Source: MR-S7 sp000400995
GTDB taxonomy: Bacteria; Pseudomonadota; Gammaproteobacteria; Burkholderiales; Burkholderiaceae_C
Assembly: GCF_045291395.1 (NCBI RefSeq)
Contig: NZ_CP152342.1
Location: 2,046,001-2,110,000, forward strand
DNA length: 64,000 nt
Direction: 5' to 3'
Part shown: one piece after another, positions 41,850 to 50,340 of the stretch
Layout: the number at the start of each line of letters is the position of its first letter
Position numbering within the stretch: position 1 is the stretch's first letter
The notes under the pieces: generated by a model
What the model was told of the DNA's origin: nothing
Seen by the model: only the letters and a program-made list of their open reading frames with translations
Database searches by the model: none
Made by a program: the position numbers and the translations under genes

Positions 41850-43130
41850 ATGCGCATCGAAACCCTGGCCGTCCACGCAGGCTACTCGCCCGACCCGACC
41901 ACCAAGTCCGTGGCGGTGCCCATCTACCAGACGGTGGCCTATGCGTTCGACAGCGCGCAGCACGGCGCCGACCTGTTCGACCTGAAGGTGCCGGGCAATA
42001 TCTACACGCGCATCATGAATCCGACCAACGACGTGCTGGAAAAGCGCGTCGCGGCGCTCGAAGGCGGCATCGCCGCCGTGGCCGTGGCCTCGGGCATGGC
42101 GGCCATCACCTACGCCATCCAGGCGATCGCCGAGGCGGGCGACAACATCGTCAGCGCCAGCACGCTCTATGGCGGCACCTACAACCTGTTCGCCCACACC
42201 TTCCCCCAGCAGGGCATCGAGGTGCGCTTCGCCGATCCGCGCGACCCGGCGAGCTTCGACAAGCTCATCGACGCGCGCACCAAGGCCGTGTTCTGCGAAT
42301 CCATCGGCAACCCGCTGGGCAACGTGACCGACATCCGGGCCCTGGCCGACGTGGCCCACGCCCACGGCGTGCCGCTGATCGTGGACAACACCGTGCCCAG
42401 CCCCTACCTGCTGCGCCCCATCGAGCACGGCGCCGACATCGTGGTGCACGCGCTCACCAAGTACCTGGGCGGCCATGGCAACAGCATCGGCGGCATCGTC
42501 GTGGACAGCGGCAAGTTCCCCTGGGCCGAGCACAAGGCGCGCTTCAAGCGCCTGAACGAGCCCGACGTGAGCTACCACGGCGTGGTCTACACCGAGGCCC
42601 TGGGCCCGGCCGCCTACATCGGCCGCGTACGCGTCGTGCCGCTGCGCAACACGGGCGCGGCGCTGGCGCCGCACAGCGCCTTCCTGATCCTGCAGGGCAT
42701 CGAGACGCTGGCGCTGCGCATGGACCGCATCTGCGAGAACTCCCAGAAGATCGCCGAGGCGCTGCAGCGGCACCCCAAGGTGGAATGGGTGCGCTACGCG
42801 GGCCTGAAGGACCACCCCGACCACGCACTGGTGCAGCGCCAGTCGGGCGGCCGGGCCTCGGGCATCCTGTCGTTCAGCCTGAAGGCCGAGGGCGACCCGC
42901 GCGCGGCCGGAGCGCGCTTCCTGGATGCGCTGCAGCTCTTCACGCGCCTCGTGAACATCGGCGACGCCAAGTCGCTCGCCACGCACCCGGCATCGACCAC
43001 GCACCGCCAGCTCAACGCCGAGGAACTCGCCAAGGCCGGCGTGACCGAGGGCATGGTGCGCCTGTCCGTGGGCATCGAGCACATCGACGACCTGCTCGAA
43101 GACCTGCACCGGGCGCTGGACGCGGTCTAA
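41850..43130 (+). CDS. metY: O-acetylhomoserine sulfhydrylase (aminocarboxypropyltransferase)
   Basis: 426 residues of the Cys/Met-metabolism PLP family. ETLAVHAGYSPDPTTKSVAVPIYQTVAYAFDSAQHG is the MetY opening; the PLP lysine is K204 in HALTKYLGGHGNSIGG. Length over 420 with this motif distinguishes MetY from shorter cystathionine gamma-synthases. It makes homocysteine from O-acetylhomoserine and sulfide, so it is the step where reduced sulfur enters methionine. Single gene, AAGGAAG before the ATG, followed by a palindromic repeat. Confidence 0.93.
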   Translation: MRIETLAVHAGYSPDPTTKSVAVPIYQTVAYAFDSAQHGADLFDLKVPGNIYTRIMNPTNDVLEKRVAALEGGIAAVAVASGMAAITYAIQAIAEAGDNIVSASTLYGGTYNLFAHTFPQQGIEVRFADPRDPASFDKLIDARTKAVFCESIGNPLGNVTDIRALADVAHAHGVPLIVDNTVPSPYLLRPIEHGADIVVHALTKYLGGHGNSIGGIVVDSGKFPWAEHKARFKRLNEPDVSYHGVVYTEALGPAAYIGRVRVVPLRNTGAALAPHSAFLILQGIETLALRMDRICENSQKIAEALQRHPKVEWVRYAGLKDHPDHALVQRQSGGRASGILSFSLKAEGDPRAAGARFLDALQLFTRLVNIGDAKSLATHPASTTHRQLNAEELAKAGVTEGMVRLSVGIEHIDDLLEDLHRALDAV

Positions 43131-43140
43131 GGTGTTTTCA

Positions 43141-43180
43141 GCCTCCAGCGCTTGCCAACCAAGCGCTGGCAGCTATTTTT
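43141..43180. repeat. Palindromic repeat between metY and egtB, intact copy
   Basis: GCCTCCAGCGCTTG-CCAAC-CAAGCGCTGGCAGCTATTTTT. Perfect stem. The TAG stop codon of egtB (43173-43175, minus strand) is made by its AGCTAT edge. Confidence 0.85.
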
Positions 43181-44432
43181 CCGATAGCACGTCGCGCGCC
43201 AGCCGCAGCCCGCTGAACTGCCAGCGCGCCGTGGCCGGGAAGAAGTTGCGGTAGGTGGGGCGCACATGCCCCGCCGGCGTGGCGCACGAGCCGCCGCGCA
43301 GCACGTACTGGTTCACCATGAACTTGCCGTTGTATTCGCCCACCGCGCCCTCGGCCACGCGAAAGCCGGGGTACGGCGCGTAGCTGGACTGCGTCCACTG
43401 CCATGCCGCGTCGCAGCGCTGCGCGATGTTCTCCGGGTGCGTCTGCACCGCGTGCTCCCATTCCGCCTCGGTGGGCAGGCGCGCGCCGGCCCAGCGCGCA
43501 TAGGCGTCGGCCTCGTAGTACGACAGGTGCACGGCTGGCCCCGCCGCCTCCAGCGGCCTCAGGCCGGCCAGCGTGAACGCATGCCAGGCGCCGCCTTCCG
43601 CGCGCTGCCAGTAGAGCGGCCGCTCCAGCCCCAGGGCCGTGCGCCAGTCCCAGCCCTCGGCCAGCCACAGCGCCGGATCACGGTAGCCGCCGCTGTCGAT
43701 GAACGCGGCGAACTCGGCGTTGGTCACCAGGCGCGAGGCCAGCGCATACGGCTGCAGGTACACGCGGTGGCGGGGGCTTTCGTTGTCGAAGGCGAAGCCG
43801 CCGCCCGCATGGCCGATCTCCGTGAGCCCGCCTTCCATCCGCAGCCATTCCAGCGCTGCCGGGCCCTGCGCCGGTGCTGGCGCGTCGGGGCTGTAGGCGG
43901 GCAGCAGCGGGTTGCACGAGAGCAGGTGCTGGACATCGGTGAGCAGCAGTTCCTGGTGCTGCTGTTCGTGGTGCAGGCCCAGCTCCAGCAGGCCCAGTAC
44001 CTGCGGCGCACCCTGCGCGAGCAGCCGCCACATGCGCGCGTCCACGTCGGCGCGGTAGGCCAGCACCGTGGCCAGCGAGGGCCGCGTGAGCAGGCCGCGC
44101 TGCGGGCGCGGGTGCTGGCGGCCCACGCCCTGGTAGTAGGAGTTGAAGAGCACGCGGAACGCCGGGTCGAAGGGCTGGAACCCTTCCTCGTGCGTCTCCA
44201 GGATGAAGGTCTCGAAGAACCACGTGGTGTGCGCCAGGTGCCACTTGGCGGGGCTGGCGTCGGGCATGGACTGGGCACAGCAGTCCTCGGGCGACAGCGG
44301 CTGGGCCAGCGCCTCGGTGGCGGCGCGCACGGCGGCATAGCAGTGCAGCGCCTGCGCCTCGGGTGCCTGGGGGGTGTCGGAGGGATAGCGCACGGCGCGG
44401 GACTCCTTTCGCGCCGCGTCAAGCGCGCGCAT
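43173..44432 (-). CDS. egtB: EgtB, iron-dependent sulfoxide synthase of ergothioneine synthesis
   Basis: 419 residues. N-terminal DinB-like domain with the iron ligands H68 in KWHLAHTTWFFETF (H65 is nearby) and H155, H159 in LGLHHEQQHQELLLTD. C-terminal formylglycine-generating-enzyme-type domain: EWEHAVQTHPENIAQRC, GGSCATPAGHVRPTYRNFFP. It joins hercynine to a thiol (gamma-glutamylcysteine or cysteine) with oxygen. It overlaps egtD by 14 bases. No egtA, egtC or egtE is adjacent, so the thiol donor and the lyase must come from elsewhere. Confidence 0.9.
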   Translation of the reverse strand: MRALDAARKESRAVRYPSDTPQAPEAQALHCYAAVRAATEALAQPLSPEDCCAQSMPDASPAKWHLAHTTWFFETFILETHEEGFQPFDPAFRVLFNSYYQGVGRQHPRPQRGLLTRPSLATVLAYRADVDARMWRLLAQGAPQVLGLLELGLHHEQQHQELLLTDVQHLLSCNPLLPAYSPDAPAPAQGPAALEWLRMEGGLTEIGHAGGGFAFDNESPRHRVYLQPYALASRLVTNAEFAAFIDSGGYRDPALWLAEGWDWRTALGLERPLYWQRAEGGAWHAFTLAGLRPLEAAGPAVHLSYYEADAYARWAGARLPTEAEWEHAVQTHPENIAQRCDAAWQWTQSSYAPYPGFRVAEGAVGEYNGKFMVNQYVLRGGSCATPAGHVRPTYRNFFPATARWQFSGLRLARDVLSEK

Positions 44433-45426
44433 GGACCAGGGCGTACCAGCCGCGCGGGTCGGTCCAGTGGCGGGTTTCGCCGAAACCCGCCTCGCGCAGC
44501 AGCGCGGTGAAGGCGGGCAGCGGGTACTTGTAGCTGTTCTCGGTGTGGATGCGCTCGCACGCGGCGAAGTCGCGCCCGCCGCCAGGCCAGCGCACGCGCT
44601 GCGGCCCCATGGCCTCCAGGTGCATCTCGATGCGCGAGGCGGCGGCATTGAAGAAGGCACGGTGGCGCCACTGGCGCGGGTCGAAGTCGCTGCCGATCAG
44701 CCGGTTCACGTGCGCCAGCACGTTGCGGTTGAACTCGGCGGTGACGCCGGCCGCGTCGTCGTAGGCGGCCTCCAGCACCGCCACGTCCTTGGGCAGGTCG
44801 ATGCCGATCAGCAGCCCCCCGCCGTCCAGCGCCAGCGCGTGCATGTGCCGCAGCAGCCGCAGCGCCTGCGGCGGATCGAAGTTGCCGATGGACGAGCCCG
44901 GGTAGAACACCAGGCGCCGCTCGCGCGGAATGTCTGGCGGCAGTTGCACCCCGGCGGTGATGTCGCCGCCCACCGCGCGCGCGTCCAGCCCGGGCAGCGC
45001 CGCGCGCAGCCGCGCGACGGCACCGTGCAGGAAGTCCTCGGAAATGTCCACGCCCACGAAATGCGAGGCCCGCAGCCTGCGGCACAGCAGCCGCGCCTTC
45101 TCGCAGCTGCCCGCCCCGGGCTCGATCACCACGCCGCCCGTGCCCGCCGCGCGGGCGATGTCGCCGCCATGCTGGCGCAGGAGCGCGTGCTCGGTGCGCG
45201 TGGGGTAGTACTCGGGCAGGCCGGTGATGTCCTCGAACAGCTCCGAGCCGCGCTGGTCGTAGAAGTATTTGGGCGAGATGCTTGCCGCCGCATCCTGCAG
45301 GCCTGCCGCGATGGCGGCCCGCTCGGAGGGAGAGGCCCGCGCGTGCGCGCCTCCTGGGGGCAGCGCGCCGAGGGCGGCGCGCCCGCTGTCGATGGATGTC
45401 GTGGGGTGGTTCTGGACGGTGGGCAT
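44419..45426 (-). CDS. egtD: EgtD, histidine N-alpha-trimethyltransferase
   Basis: 335 residues. SAM-binding and histidine-binding motifs of DUF2260/EgtD are visible: SPKYFYDQRGSELFEDITGLPEYYPTRTE in short pieces, VIEPGAGSCEKARLLCRRL, FYPGSSIGNFDP, and IHTENSYKY near the end. It makes hercynine, the first step to ergothioneine. ATG 45426 gives the usual start; upstream in-frame codons extend into Arg-rich sequence that is unlike the family. Transcribed with egtB. Confidence 0.9.
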   Translation of the reverse strand: MPTVQNHPTTSIDSGRAALGALPPGGAHARASPSERAAIAAGLQDAAASISPKYFYDQRGSELFEDITGLPEYYPTRTEHALLRQHGGDIARAAGTGGVVIEPGAGSCEKARLLCRRLRASHFVGVDISEDFLHGAVARLRAALPGLDARAVGGDITAGVQLPPDIPRERRLVFYPGSSIGNFDPPQALRLLRHMHALALDGGGLLIGIDLPKDVAVLEAAYDDAAGVTAEFNRNVLAHVNRLIGSDFDPRQWRHRAFFNAAASRIEMHLEAMGPQRVRWPGGGRDFAACERIHTENSYKYPLPAFTALLREAGFGETRHWTDPRGWYALVHARA

Positions 45427-45515
45427 GTCGGTCCAGCGTAGTCCCCTGCCCCTTCGGCGCCGGGCAAGCCAAGACGCCCCGCGCTTGTAGGACAGGGCCG
45501 CATCGCCCGCCTCAT

Positions 45516-45547
45516 AAAAAAGGGCCGGCACCCTGCGGCACCGGCCC
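45516..45547 (-). terminator. Intrinsic terminator downstream of ompW
   Basis: Read on the minus strand, GGGCCGG...CCGGCCC closes a loop of about 12 bases and is followed by six T (A-run 45516-45521 on the plus strand). It ends the ompW transcript before egtD. Confidence 0.8.
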
Positions 45548-45586
45548 ACCCCACCATGAAGAACTGAAAAAATGCGCTGTGTTTTT

Positions 45587-46204
45587 TTAGAAGCGCCAGC
45601 CCAGGCCCACGCCGGCCAGCACCGGGTTCACCTTGAACGTGCCCACCTTGTTGCCGGCGGAGAACACGTCGGTCTTGATGAACACCTTCTTGACGTCGAA
45701 GTTCAGGTACAGGTTCTTGGACAGGGGAATGTCCACGCCCACCTGCAGCGCGCCGCCCCAGCTGTCCTTGTCGATGGAGGGGTTCAGCGCGGCCTGCACG
45801 GCCGGGTCGAAGCGCACGTTGGAGAAGCGCGTGTAGTTGATGCCGGCGCCCACGTAGGGCTTGAAGCCGCTGAAGTTGGTGAAGTGGTACTGGGCCAGCA
45901 GCGTGGGCGGCAGGTGCTTGAGCGAGCCGATCTTGCCCAGGCCATTGGCGCGCAGGTCGTGCTTCTGCGGGTAGGTCAGGATCAGCTCGGCCGCGATGTT
46001 GGGCGTGAAGAAGTACGACACGTCCACTTCGGGGATGACCTTGTCGTTGATCGACAGGCCCAGGCCCGTGCTGTCCTTGTTGGCGCTGTCGAGGTTGACG
46101 GCGCGCGCGCGCACCATCCAGGAACCTTCAGCGGCCTGCTGCGCGAAGGCAGCGCCGGAGGTCATTGCACACAGAACGGCCAGGGCCAGAAGATTCTTTT
46201 TCAT
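45587..46204 (-). CDS. ompW: OmpW-family outer-membrane protein
   Basis: 205 residues with a clean signal peptide (MKKNLLALAVLCAMTSGAAFAQ). The mature protein is an eight-stranded barrel: GSWMVRARAVNLDS at the start, VDVSYFFTPNIAAELILTYPQKHDL, PPTLLAQYHF, and the terminal VGLGWRF with the outer-membrane C-terminal phenylalanine. OmpW proteins are small hydrophobic-solute channels. The gene is single, followed by a terminator. Confidence 0.93.
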   Translation of the reverse strand: MKKNLLALAVLCAMTSGAAFAQQAAEGSWMVRARAVNLDSANKDSTGLGLSINDKVIPEVDVSYFFTPNIAAELILTYPQKHDLRANGLGKIGSLKHLPPTLLAQYHFTNFSGFKPYVGAGINYTRFSNVRFDPAVQAALNPSIDKDSWGGALQVGVDIPLSKNLYLNFDVKKVFIKTDVFSAGNKVGTFKVNPVLAGVGLGWRF

Positions 46205-46319
46205 AGGGCTGAATGTGGTTGTTGAACGGGGACGGCCCCCGTGCAGCTATTAAGCCTATGAACCGTCAGGTCAATGTTGCCGTAGATCAAACCTTCGCTG
46301 CGCTGCAGCATGACGCAGC

Positions 46320-47297
46320 TCAACGGCCGCGCAGGCGCCCCAGCAGCGTCCATGCAGCGAGCACCACGGCCCCCACCGCCATGCCCGCCAGCGCGTTGAG
46401 CACGTGGGGCAGCACGACCGCCCACAGCCCGCCCAGCGGCCACGTAACCGCCGCCTGGCCCGCCGCTTCCACCGCATGGTGCAGCGCCGGCACGCCGTGC
46501 ACCACGATGCCGCCGCCCACCAGGAACATCGCCGCCGTGCCCGCCACCGACAGCCCCTTCATGAGCCACGGCGCCGCCGCCACGATGCCGCGCCCCAGCG
46601 CGCGCGCCGCGCTGCTGGCCCGGCCGCTGAGCCACAGGCCCAGGTCGTCCAGCTTCACGATGCCCGCCACAAGGCCATAGACGCCCAGCGTCATCAGCAC
46701 TGCGATCCCCACCAGCACCGCCACCTGCTGCGCGAACGGCGCGCCCGCCACCGCGCCGAGGGTGATGGCGATGATCTCGGCCGAAAGGATGAAATCGGTG
46801 CGCACGGCGCCCTTGACCTTGTCCTTCTCGAACGCGGCCATGTCCACCGCCGGGTTGGCGCTGGCCTTGGCGTGGCTCTCGTGCTCGGCCTCGTCCTCAT
46901 GGGCGCTGTGCAGGAATTTGTGCGCCAGCTTCTCGCAGCCCTCGAAACACAGGAACGCGCCGCCCACCATGAGCAGCGGCGTGACGGCCCAGGGCGCGAA
47001 CGCGCTGATGAACAGCGCGGCAGGCACCAGGATCGCCTTGTTCACCAGCGACCCCTTGGCCACGGCCCAGACCACGGGCAGCTCGCGGTCCGCGCGCACG
47101 CCCGTCACCTGCTGGGCGTTGAGCGCCAGGTCGTCGCCCAGCACGCCGGCCGTCTTCTGCGCCGCCACCTTGGTCATGGCCGACACGTCGTCCGCCATCG
47201 CGGCGCTCTTCTTGGCGGCCACCTTGGTCATGAGGGCGACATCGTCGAGCACGGTGGCGATGTCGTCGAGCAGGGTCAGCAGGCTGCCAGCGGCCAT
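46320..47297 (-). CDS. DUF808/YedI-family membrane protein
   Basis: 325 residues. The start MAAGSLLTLLDDIATVLDDVALMTKVAAKKSAAMADDVSAMTKVAAQKTAGVLGDDLALNA contains repeated short helical units, the signature of DUF808. Several membrane segments follow (ILVPAALFISAFAPWAVTPLLMVGGAF, SAEIIAITLGAVAG). A charged loop is HEDEAEHESHAKA. Function unknown. ATG 47297 is followed by the family start. Confidence 0.88.
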   Translation of the reverse strand: MAAGSLLTLLDDIATVLDDVALMTKVAAKKSAAMADDVSAMTKVAAQKTAGVLGDDLALNAQQVTGVRADRELPVVWAVAKGSLVNKAILVPAALFISAFAPWAVTPLLMVGGAFLCFEGCEKLAHKFLHSAHEDEAEHESHAKASANPAVDMAAFEKDKVKGAVRTDFILSAEIIAITLGAVAGAPFAQQVAVLVGIAVLMTLGVYGLVAGIVKLDDLGLWLSGRASSAARALGRGIVAAAPWLMKGLSVAGTAAMFLVGGGIVVHGVPALHHAVEAAGQAAVTWPLGGLWAVVLPHVLNALAGMAVGAVVLAAWTLLGRLRGR

Positions 47298-47340
47298 GGG
47301 GGCGTTCCTTTCAAGAAGCCCGGATTGTGAACGTAATCGG

Positions 47341-47382
47341 GCTCCAGCGCTTGTGGGACAAGCGCTGACAGCTATTGTTTTT
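47341..47382. repeat. Palindromic repeat between the GntR and DUF808 genes
   Basis: GCTCCAGCGCTTG-TGGGA-CAAGCGCTGACAGCTATTGTTTTT. Nearly perfect stem with T-run. Confidence 0.8.
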
Positions 47383-47397
47383 GCAACTTGGCGTCCA

Positions 47398-48062
47398 TCA
47401 CGCATGCATGCTCTGCATCACGCTCTCGGCCGCATGGCGCACGTGCTCCTCGCACAGCCGCGCGGCGGCGTCGGCATCGCGCGCCTCGATGGCATCGACG
47501 ATGGCGCCGATCTCCCGCAGCGTGCGCGGCAGGCGGCCCGGCTGGGCCATGGAGATGCGCCGCAGCACCGTCACGCGGTTGTTCAGCTGCTTGAGCATCT
47601 GCCCGGCCACGAGGTTGCCGCAGCCTTCCAGCAGGATGTCGTAGAACTGGTTCTTGAGCGTGAGCACCGCGGCCCGGTCCTGCTGCGGGTCCAGCGCCTG
47701 CAGTTCGGTCAGCTTGGCACGCAGCGCGGCCGCTGCGGGGGCGTTGCATGCTCTGCGAACCCCCTGCCCGCCAGGCTTTCCAGGCTGGCGCGCACGGCGT
47801 AGATGTCGCGCACCTCGCTGGCGGAGATGCTGGTGACCTCCGGCCCCTTGTGCGGGACGATGGTGATGAGCCCTTCGGCCTGCAGGTGCTGCAGCGACTC
47901 GCGCAGGCACGAGCGGCTCACGTCCAGGCTTTCGCACAGTTCCCGCTCCGACAGCTTCTGCCCGGGCGCGAACACGCCATCGAGGATGGCCGTGCGCAGT
48001 GTCTGCGTCGTTCTCTGGCGCAGCGAGGTTTCTTCGCGGGGGACACGCAGCGTGGGGTTCAT
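47398..48062 (-). pseudogene. FadR-type GntR regulator, frameshifted
   Basis: From ATG 48062 the winged helix-turn-helix is complete (RTTQTLRTAILDGVFAPGQKLSERELCESLDVSRSCLRESLQHLQAEGLI), then the frame breaks after GRGFAEHATPP. The rest of the FCD ligand domain (AAALRAKLTELQALDPQQDRAAVLTLKNQFYDILLEGCGN to MQSMHA) is in another frame. One added base in the G-run 47737-47741 would restore 221 residues. Either a broken regulator or a homopolymer error. It probably controls the divergent decarboxylase/dehydrogenase genes through the palindrome at 48148-48160. Confidence 0.83.
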
Positions 48063-48147
48063 GGGCACCTGGAGTAGGAATGGCTGACAGCAGGATTGTC
48101 TTACACGAAAACCCACCGTAGTGCCATTCCCATTTTCACTCAATCAT

Positions 48148-48160
48148 ATTGTCTGACAAT
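48148..48160. promoter_or_regulatory. GntR operator ATTGTC-T-GACAAT
   Basis: A perfect 6-1-6 palindrome in the gap between the gntR gene and the divergent catabolic genes, matching the TTGTC-N-GACAA pattern common for FadR-type GntR regulators. A half site ATTGTC-TTACAC lies near 48096. Confidence 0.7.
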
Positions 48161-48218
48161 CAGAATATATTTTCTCATCCGCTGCATGCCGCAGCCCTTT
48201 ACCTGGAGCTCCCGTCCC

Positions 48219-48617
48219 ATGACCCGTCCCTACGCCCCCAAGAACCAGGCCCTGTTCGACCAAGGCCTCGCCACGCGCCGCGCGGTGCTGGGCGCCGAGT
48301 ACGTCGATGCCTCGATCAAGAACGCCACCGACTTCAACATCGACATGCAGGAACTGGTCACCCAGTACTGCTGGGGCGACGTGTGGAACCGCCCGGGGCT
48401 GGACCGCAAGACGCGCTCCTTCCTCAACCTGGCCATGATCTCGGCGCTCAACCGCCCCCACGAGCTGAAGCTGCACGTGCGCGGCGCCATCAACAACGGG
48501 CTGACCAAGGACGAGGTCAAGGAGGTGTTCCTGCAGGTCGCCATCTACTGCGGCGTGCCTGCCGCGATCGATTCCTTCCGCGTGGCATCGGAAGTGTTCA
48601 AGGAAATGGACCTCTGA
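48219..48617 (+). CDS. Carboxymuconolactone decarboxylase (PcaC-like) family protein
   Basis: 132 residues. The family core is RKTRSFLNLAMISALNRPHELKLHVRGAINNGLTKDEVKEVFLQVAIYCGVPAAIDSFRVA in overlapping stretches. The sequence is close to PcaC, the 4-carboxymuconolactone decarboxylase of the protocatechuate branch, but no other pca gene is here. It is the first gene after the GntR operator and is followed 11 bases later by a dehydrogenase, so it likely serves a different aromatic or lactone degradation step. Confidence 0.85.
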   Translation: MTRPYAPKNQALFDQGLATRRAVLGAEYVDASIKNATDFNIDMQELVTQYCWGDVWNRPGLDRKTRSFLNLAMISALNRPHELKLHVRGAINNGLTKDEVKEVFLQVAIYCGVPAAIDSFRVASEVFKEMDL

Positions 48618-48628
48618 AGGAGCCGCAT

Positions 48629-49492
48629 ATGACCCGTATCGGATTCATCGGCCTGGGCATGATGGGCCGCCCCATGGCCCACCTGCTCCATGCCGCGGGG
48701 CTGTCGCTGGTGGTGCGCGACGCCAACCCGGACGCCGCCGCGGGCTTTGCGGCGGAACACGCGGGCGTTGCCATCGCGCAGGACGCCGCGGCATTCGCTG
48801 GCTGCGACGCGGTGATCACCATGCTGCCCAACTCGGACATCGTGGACGCGGTGGTCCGCGAGCTGGCCCCGCACCTGCGGAGCGGCGCCTGCGTCATCGA
48901 GATGAGCTCCGCCGACCCCGTGCGCACGTGCGCCCTGGCGGCGCTGCTGGCCGAGCGCAGCGTGGCACTGATCGACGCGCCGGTCTCGGGCGGCGTGAAG
49001 AAGGCCGTCAACGGCACGCTGGCCATCATGGTGGGCGGCGACGCGGCGGTCTTCGCTCGGCACCGGCCCTTGCTGGAACGCATGGGCCAGGCCATCACCC
49101 ACGTGGGGCCGGTGGGCGCAGGGCACGCGCTCAAGGCGCTGAACAACTACGTCTCCGCCGCCGCGCTCATCGCCACGGCCGAGGCGATCCATGCGGGCAC
49201 GGCCTTCGGCATCGACCCGGCGACGATCGTGGACGTGATCAACGCCTCCACCGGCAAGAACAACACCACCGAGAACAAGGCCCACCAGTTCATGCTGAAC
49301 GGGGCGTTCAACTCGGGCTTCTCGCTGCTGCTGCAGGCCAAGGACGTCGGCATCGCCGCCGCGCTGGGCGAGTCGCTGCAGGTACCGATGGCGCTGGCGC
49401 AGCAGGTCAGCGCCATGACGTCCGAAGCCTCGCGACGGCTGGGTGCGGGCGCCGACCACACCGAGCTCTATCGGTTCGTGGCCCCTGCCTGA
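48629..49492 (+). CDS. 3-hydroxyisobutyrate dehydrogenase-family oxidoreductase
   Basis: 287 residues. The NAD(P)-binding start is IGFIGLGMMGRPMAHLLHAAG; substrate-site segments are DAPVSGG and the catalytic-lysine region VGAGHALKALNNYVSAA. These enzymes oxidise beta-hydroxyacids such as 3-hydroxyisobutyrate, tartronate semialdehyde or 2-hydroxymethylglutarate; the substrate here is not identifiable. AAGGAG precedes the ATG. Together with the PcaC-like protein it forms the remaining part of the GntR-controlled operon. Confidence 0.88.
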   Translation: MTRIGFIGLGMMGRPMAHLLHAAGLSLVVRDANPDAAAGFAAEHAGVAIAQDAAAFAGCDAVITMLPNSDIVDAVVRELAPHLRSGACVIEMSSADPVRTCALAALLAERSVALIDAPVSGGVKKAVNGTLAIMVGGDAAVFARHRPLLERMGQAITHVGPVGAGHALKALNNYVSAAALIATAEAIHAGTAFGIDPATIVDVINASTGKNNTTENKAHQFMLNGAFNSGFSLLLQAKDVGIAAALGESLQVPMALAQQVSAMTSEASRRLGAGADHTELYRFVAPA

Positions 49493-49621
49493 CCGCACCC
49501 TCTTCCTCTTTCCCCTTCGTCCCATGCGACAAGCGGCCGCGCCGCCGCTTCGCCCTGAGCGCTTTCATCCCGTCCCTGCCGCACGGGCGGGGCGACCTCA
49601 TCCCGATTCCTGGAGACAAGC

Positions 49622-49849
49622 ATGCGCAAGATCCTCAAACCCCTCCTCGCCGCAGCACTGGCGGCCGCGTCCCTCGCTGCATCCGCCAACGGCTTTCCCA
49701 CCAAGCCCCTGCTGATCGTCGTGCCCTACCTGTTCACCGTCGCGGGCTGGCTGGAAGGAGACGGCGTGGACATCGCCGACTTTCCCCAGGTGCATGGCCA
49801 TTTCCAGCGCACCGGCGAGCGGCCCACGGTGCGGCAGTCGCTGGCCTGA
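49622..49849 (+). pseudogene. Chimeric gene remnant: TctC N-terminus joined to a glutathione S-transferase C-terminus
   Basis: 75 codons. Residues 1-36 (RKILKPLLAAALAAASLAASANGFPTKPLLIVVPY) are the signal peptide and first strand of a Bug/TctC protein. From residue 37 onward (YLFTVAGWLEGDGVDIADFPQVHGHFQRTGERPTV) the sequence is the C-terminal helix region of a glutathione S-transferase, where ADAYLFTVLGW is common. The two parts are in frame, joined at about 49725-49735. The most likely origin is a deletion that removed most of a tctC gene, any genes between, and the first half of a gst gene. A functional product is unlikely. Confidence 0.75.
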
Positions 49850-49866
49850 TATTGAGTCGAATCGGG

Positions 49867-49907
49867 CTCCAGCGCTTGGTGCACAAGCGCTGGCAGCTCA
49901 CATTTTT
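49867..49907. repeat. Palindromic repeat after the chimeric remnant, intact copy
   Basis: CTCCAGCGCTTG-GTGCA-CAAGCGCTGGCAGCTCACATTTTT. Perfect stem with T-run. Confidence 0.82.
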
Positions 49908-49939
49908 GAATCTCTATGTGCAAGGGCACAATGCCCTTC

Positions 49940-50340
49940 ATGACGCATCGCACCGCACTTCCCCTCGCCGCCGCTCTGGCGCTGCTGCTGTCCGCCTGCG
50001 CGGGCCCCTCGGCGCGCGTGGGCGTGGGCGTGCCCGTGGGGCCGTTCAGCGTGGGGGTGGGCGTGGGCTCGGGCGGTGTGTCCGCCGGGGTCGGCACGGG
50101 CGTGGGCCCGGTGGGCGTCGGCGTGGGCGTGCACCAGGGCGGGCAGGTCACGGGGCATGCGGGCGTGGGCGCCTCGGTGCCCGTGGGTGGTGCGCGCGTG
50201 GGCGCGGGCGTGGGCTCTTCGACCGTGCTGCACGACCCGCAACGGCCGCAACCCGCCGCGCCCCCGGCAGCCCGGCCGTGCAATGGCGCGACGCCCAGGG
50301 GCGCGTCGTGCCCGAATGCCAGGCGCTCGGCGGCTGCTGA
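49940..50340 (+). pseudogene. Gly/Val-rich lipoprotein, frameshifted near its end
   Basis: From ATG 49940 a lipoprotein signal ends in LLLSACAG. A long, nearly repetitive region of G-V-G-V, P-V-G and S-V-G-V-G-V units follows, then a Pro/Ala stretch. The frame is lost at the C-run 50261-50265; the plausible C-terminus VQWRDAQGRVVPECQALGGC ends in another frame at 50340. One added C gives 133 residues. CACAAT 7 bases before the ATG looks like a -10 box. Family unknown; similar Gly-rich lipoproteins occur in related bacteria. Confidence 0.6.
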
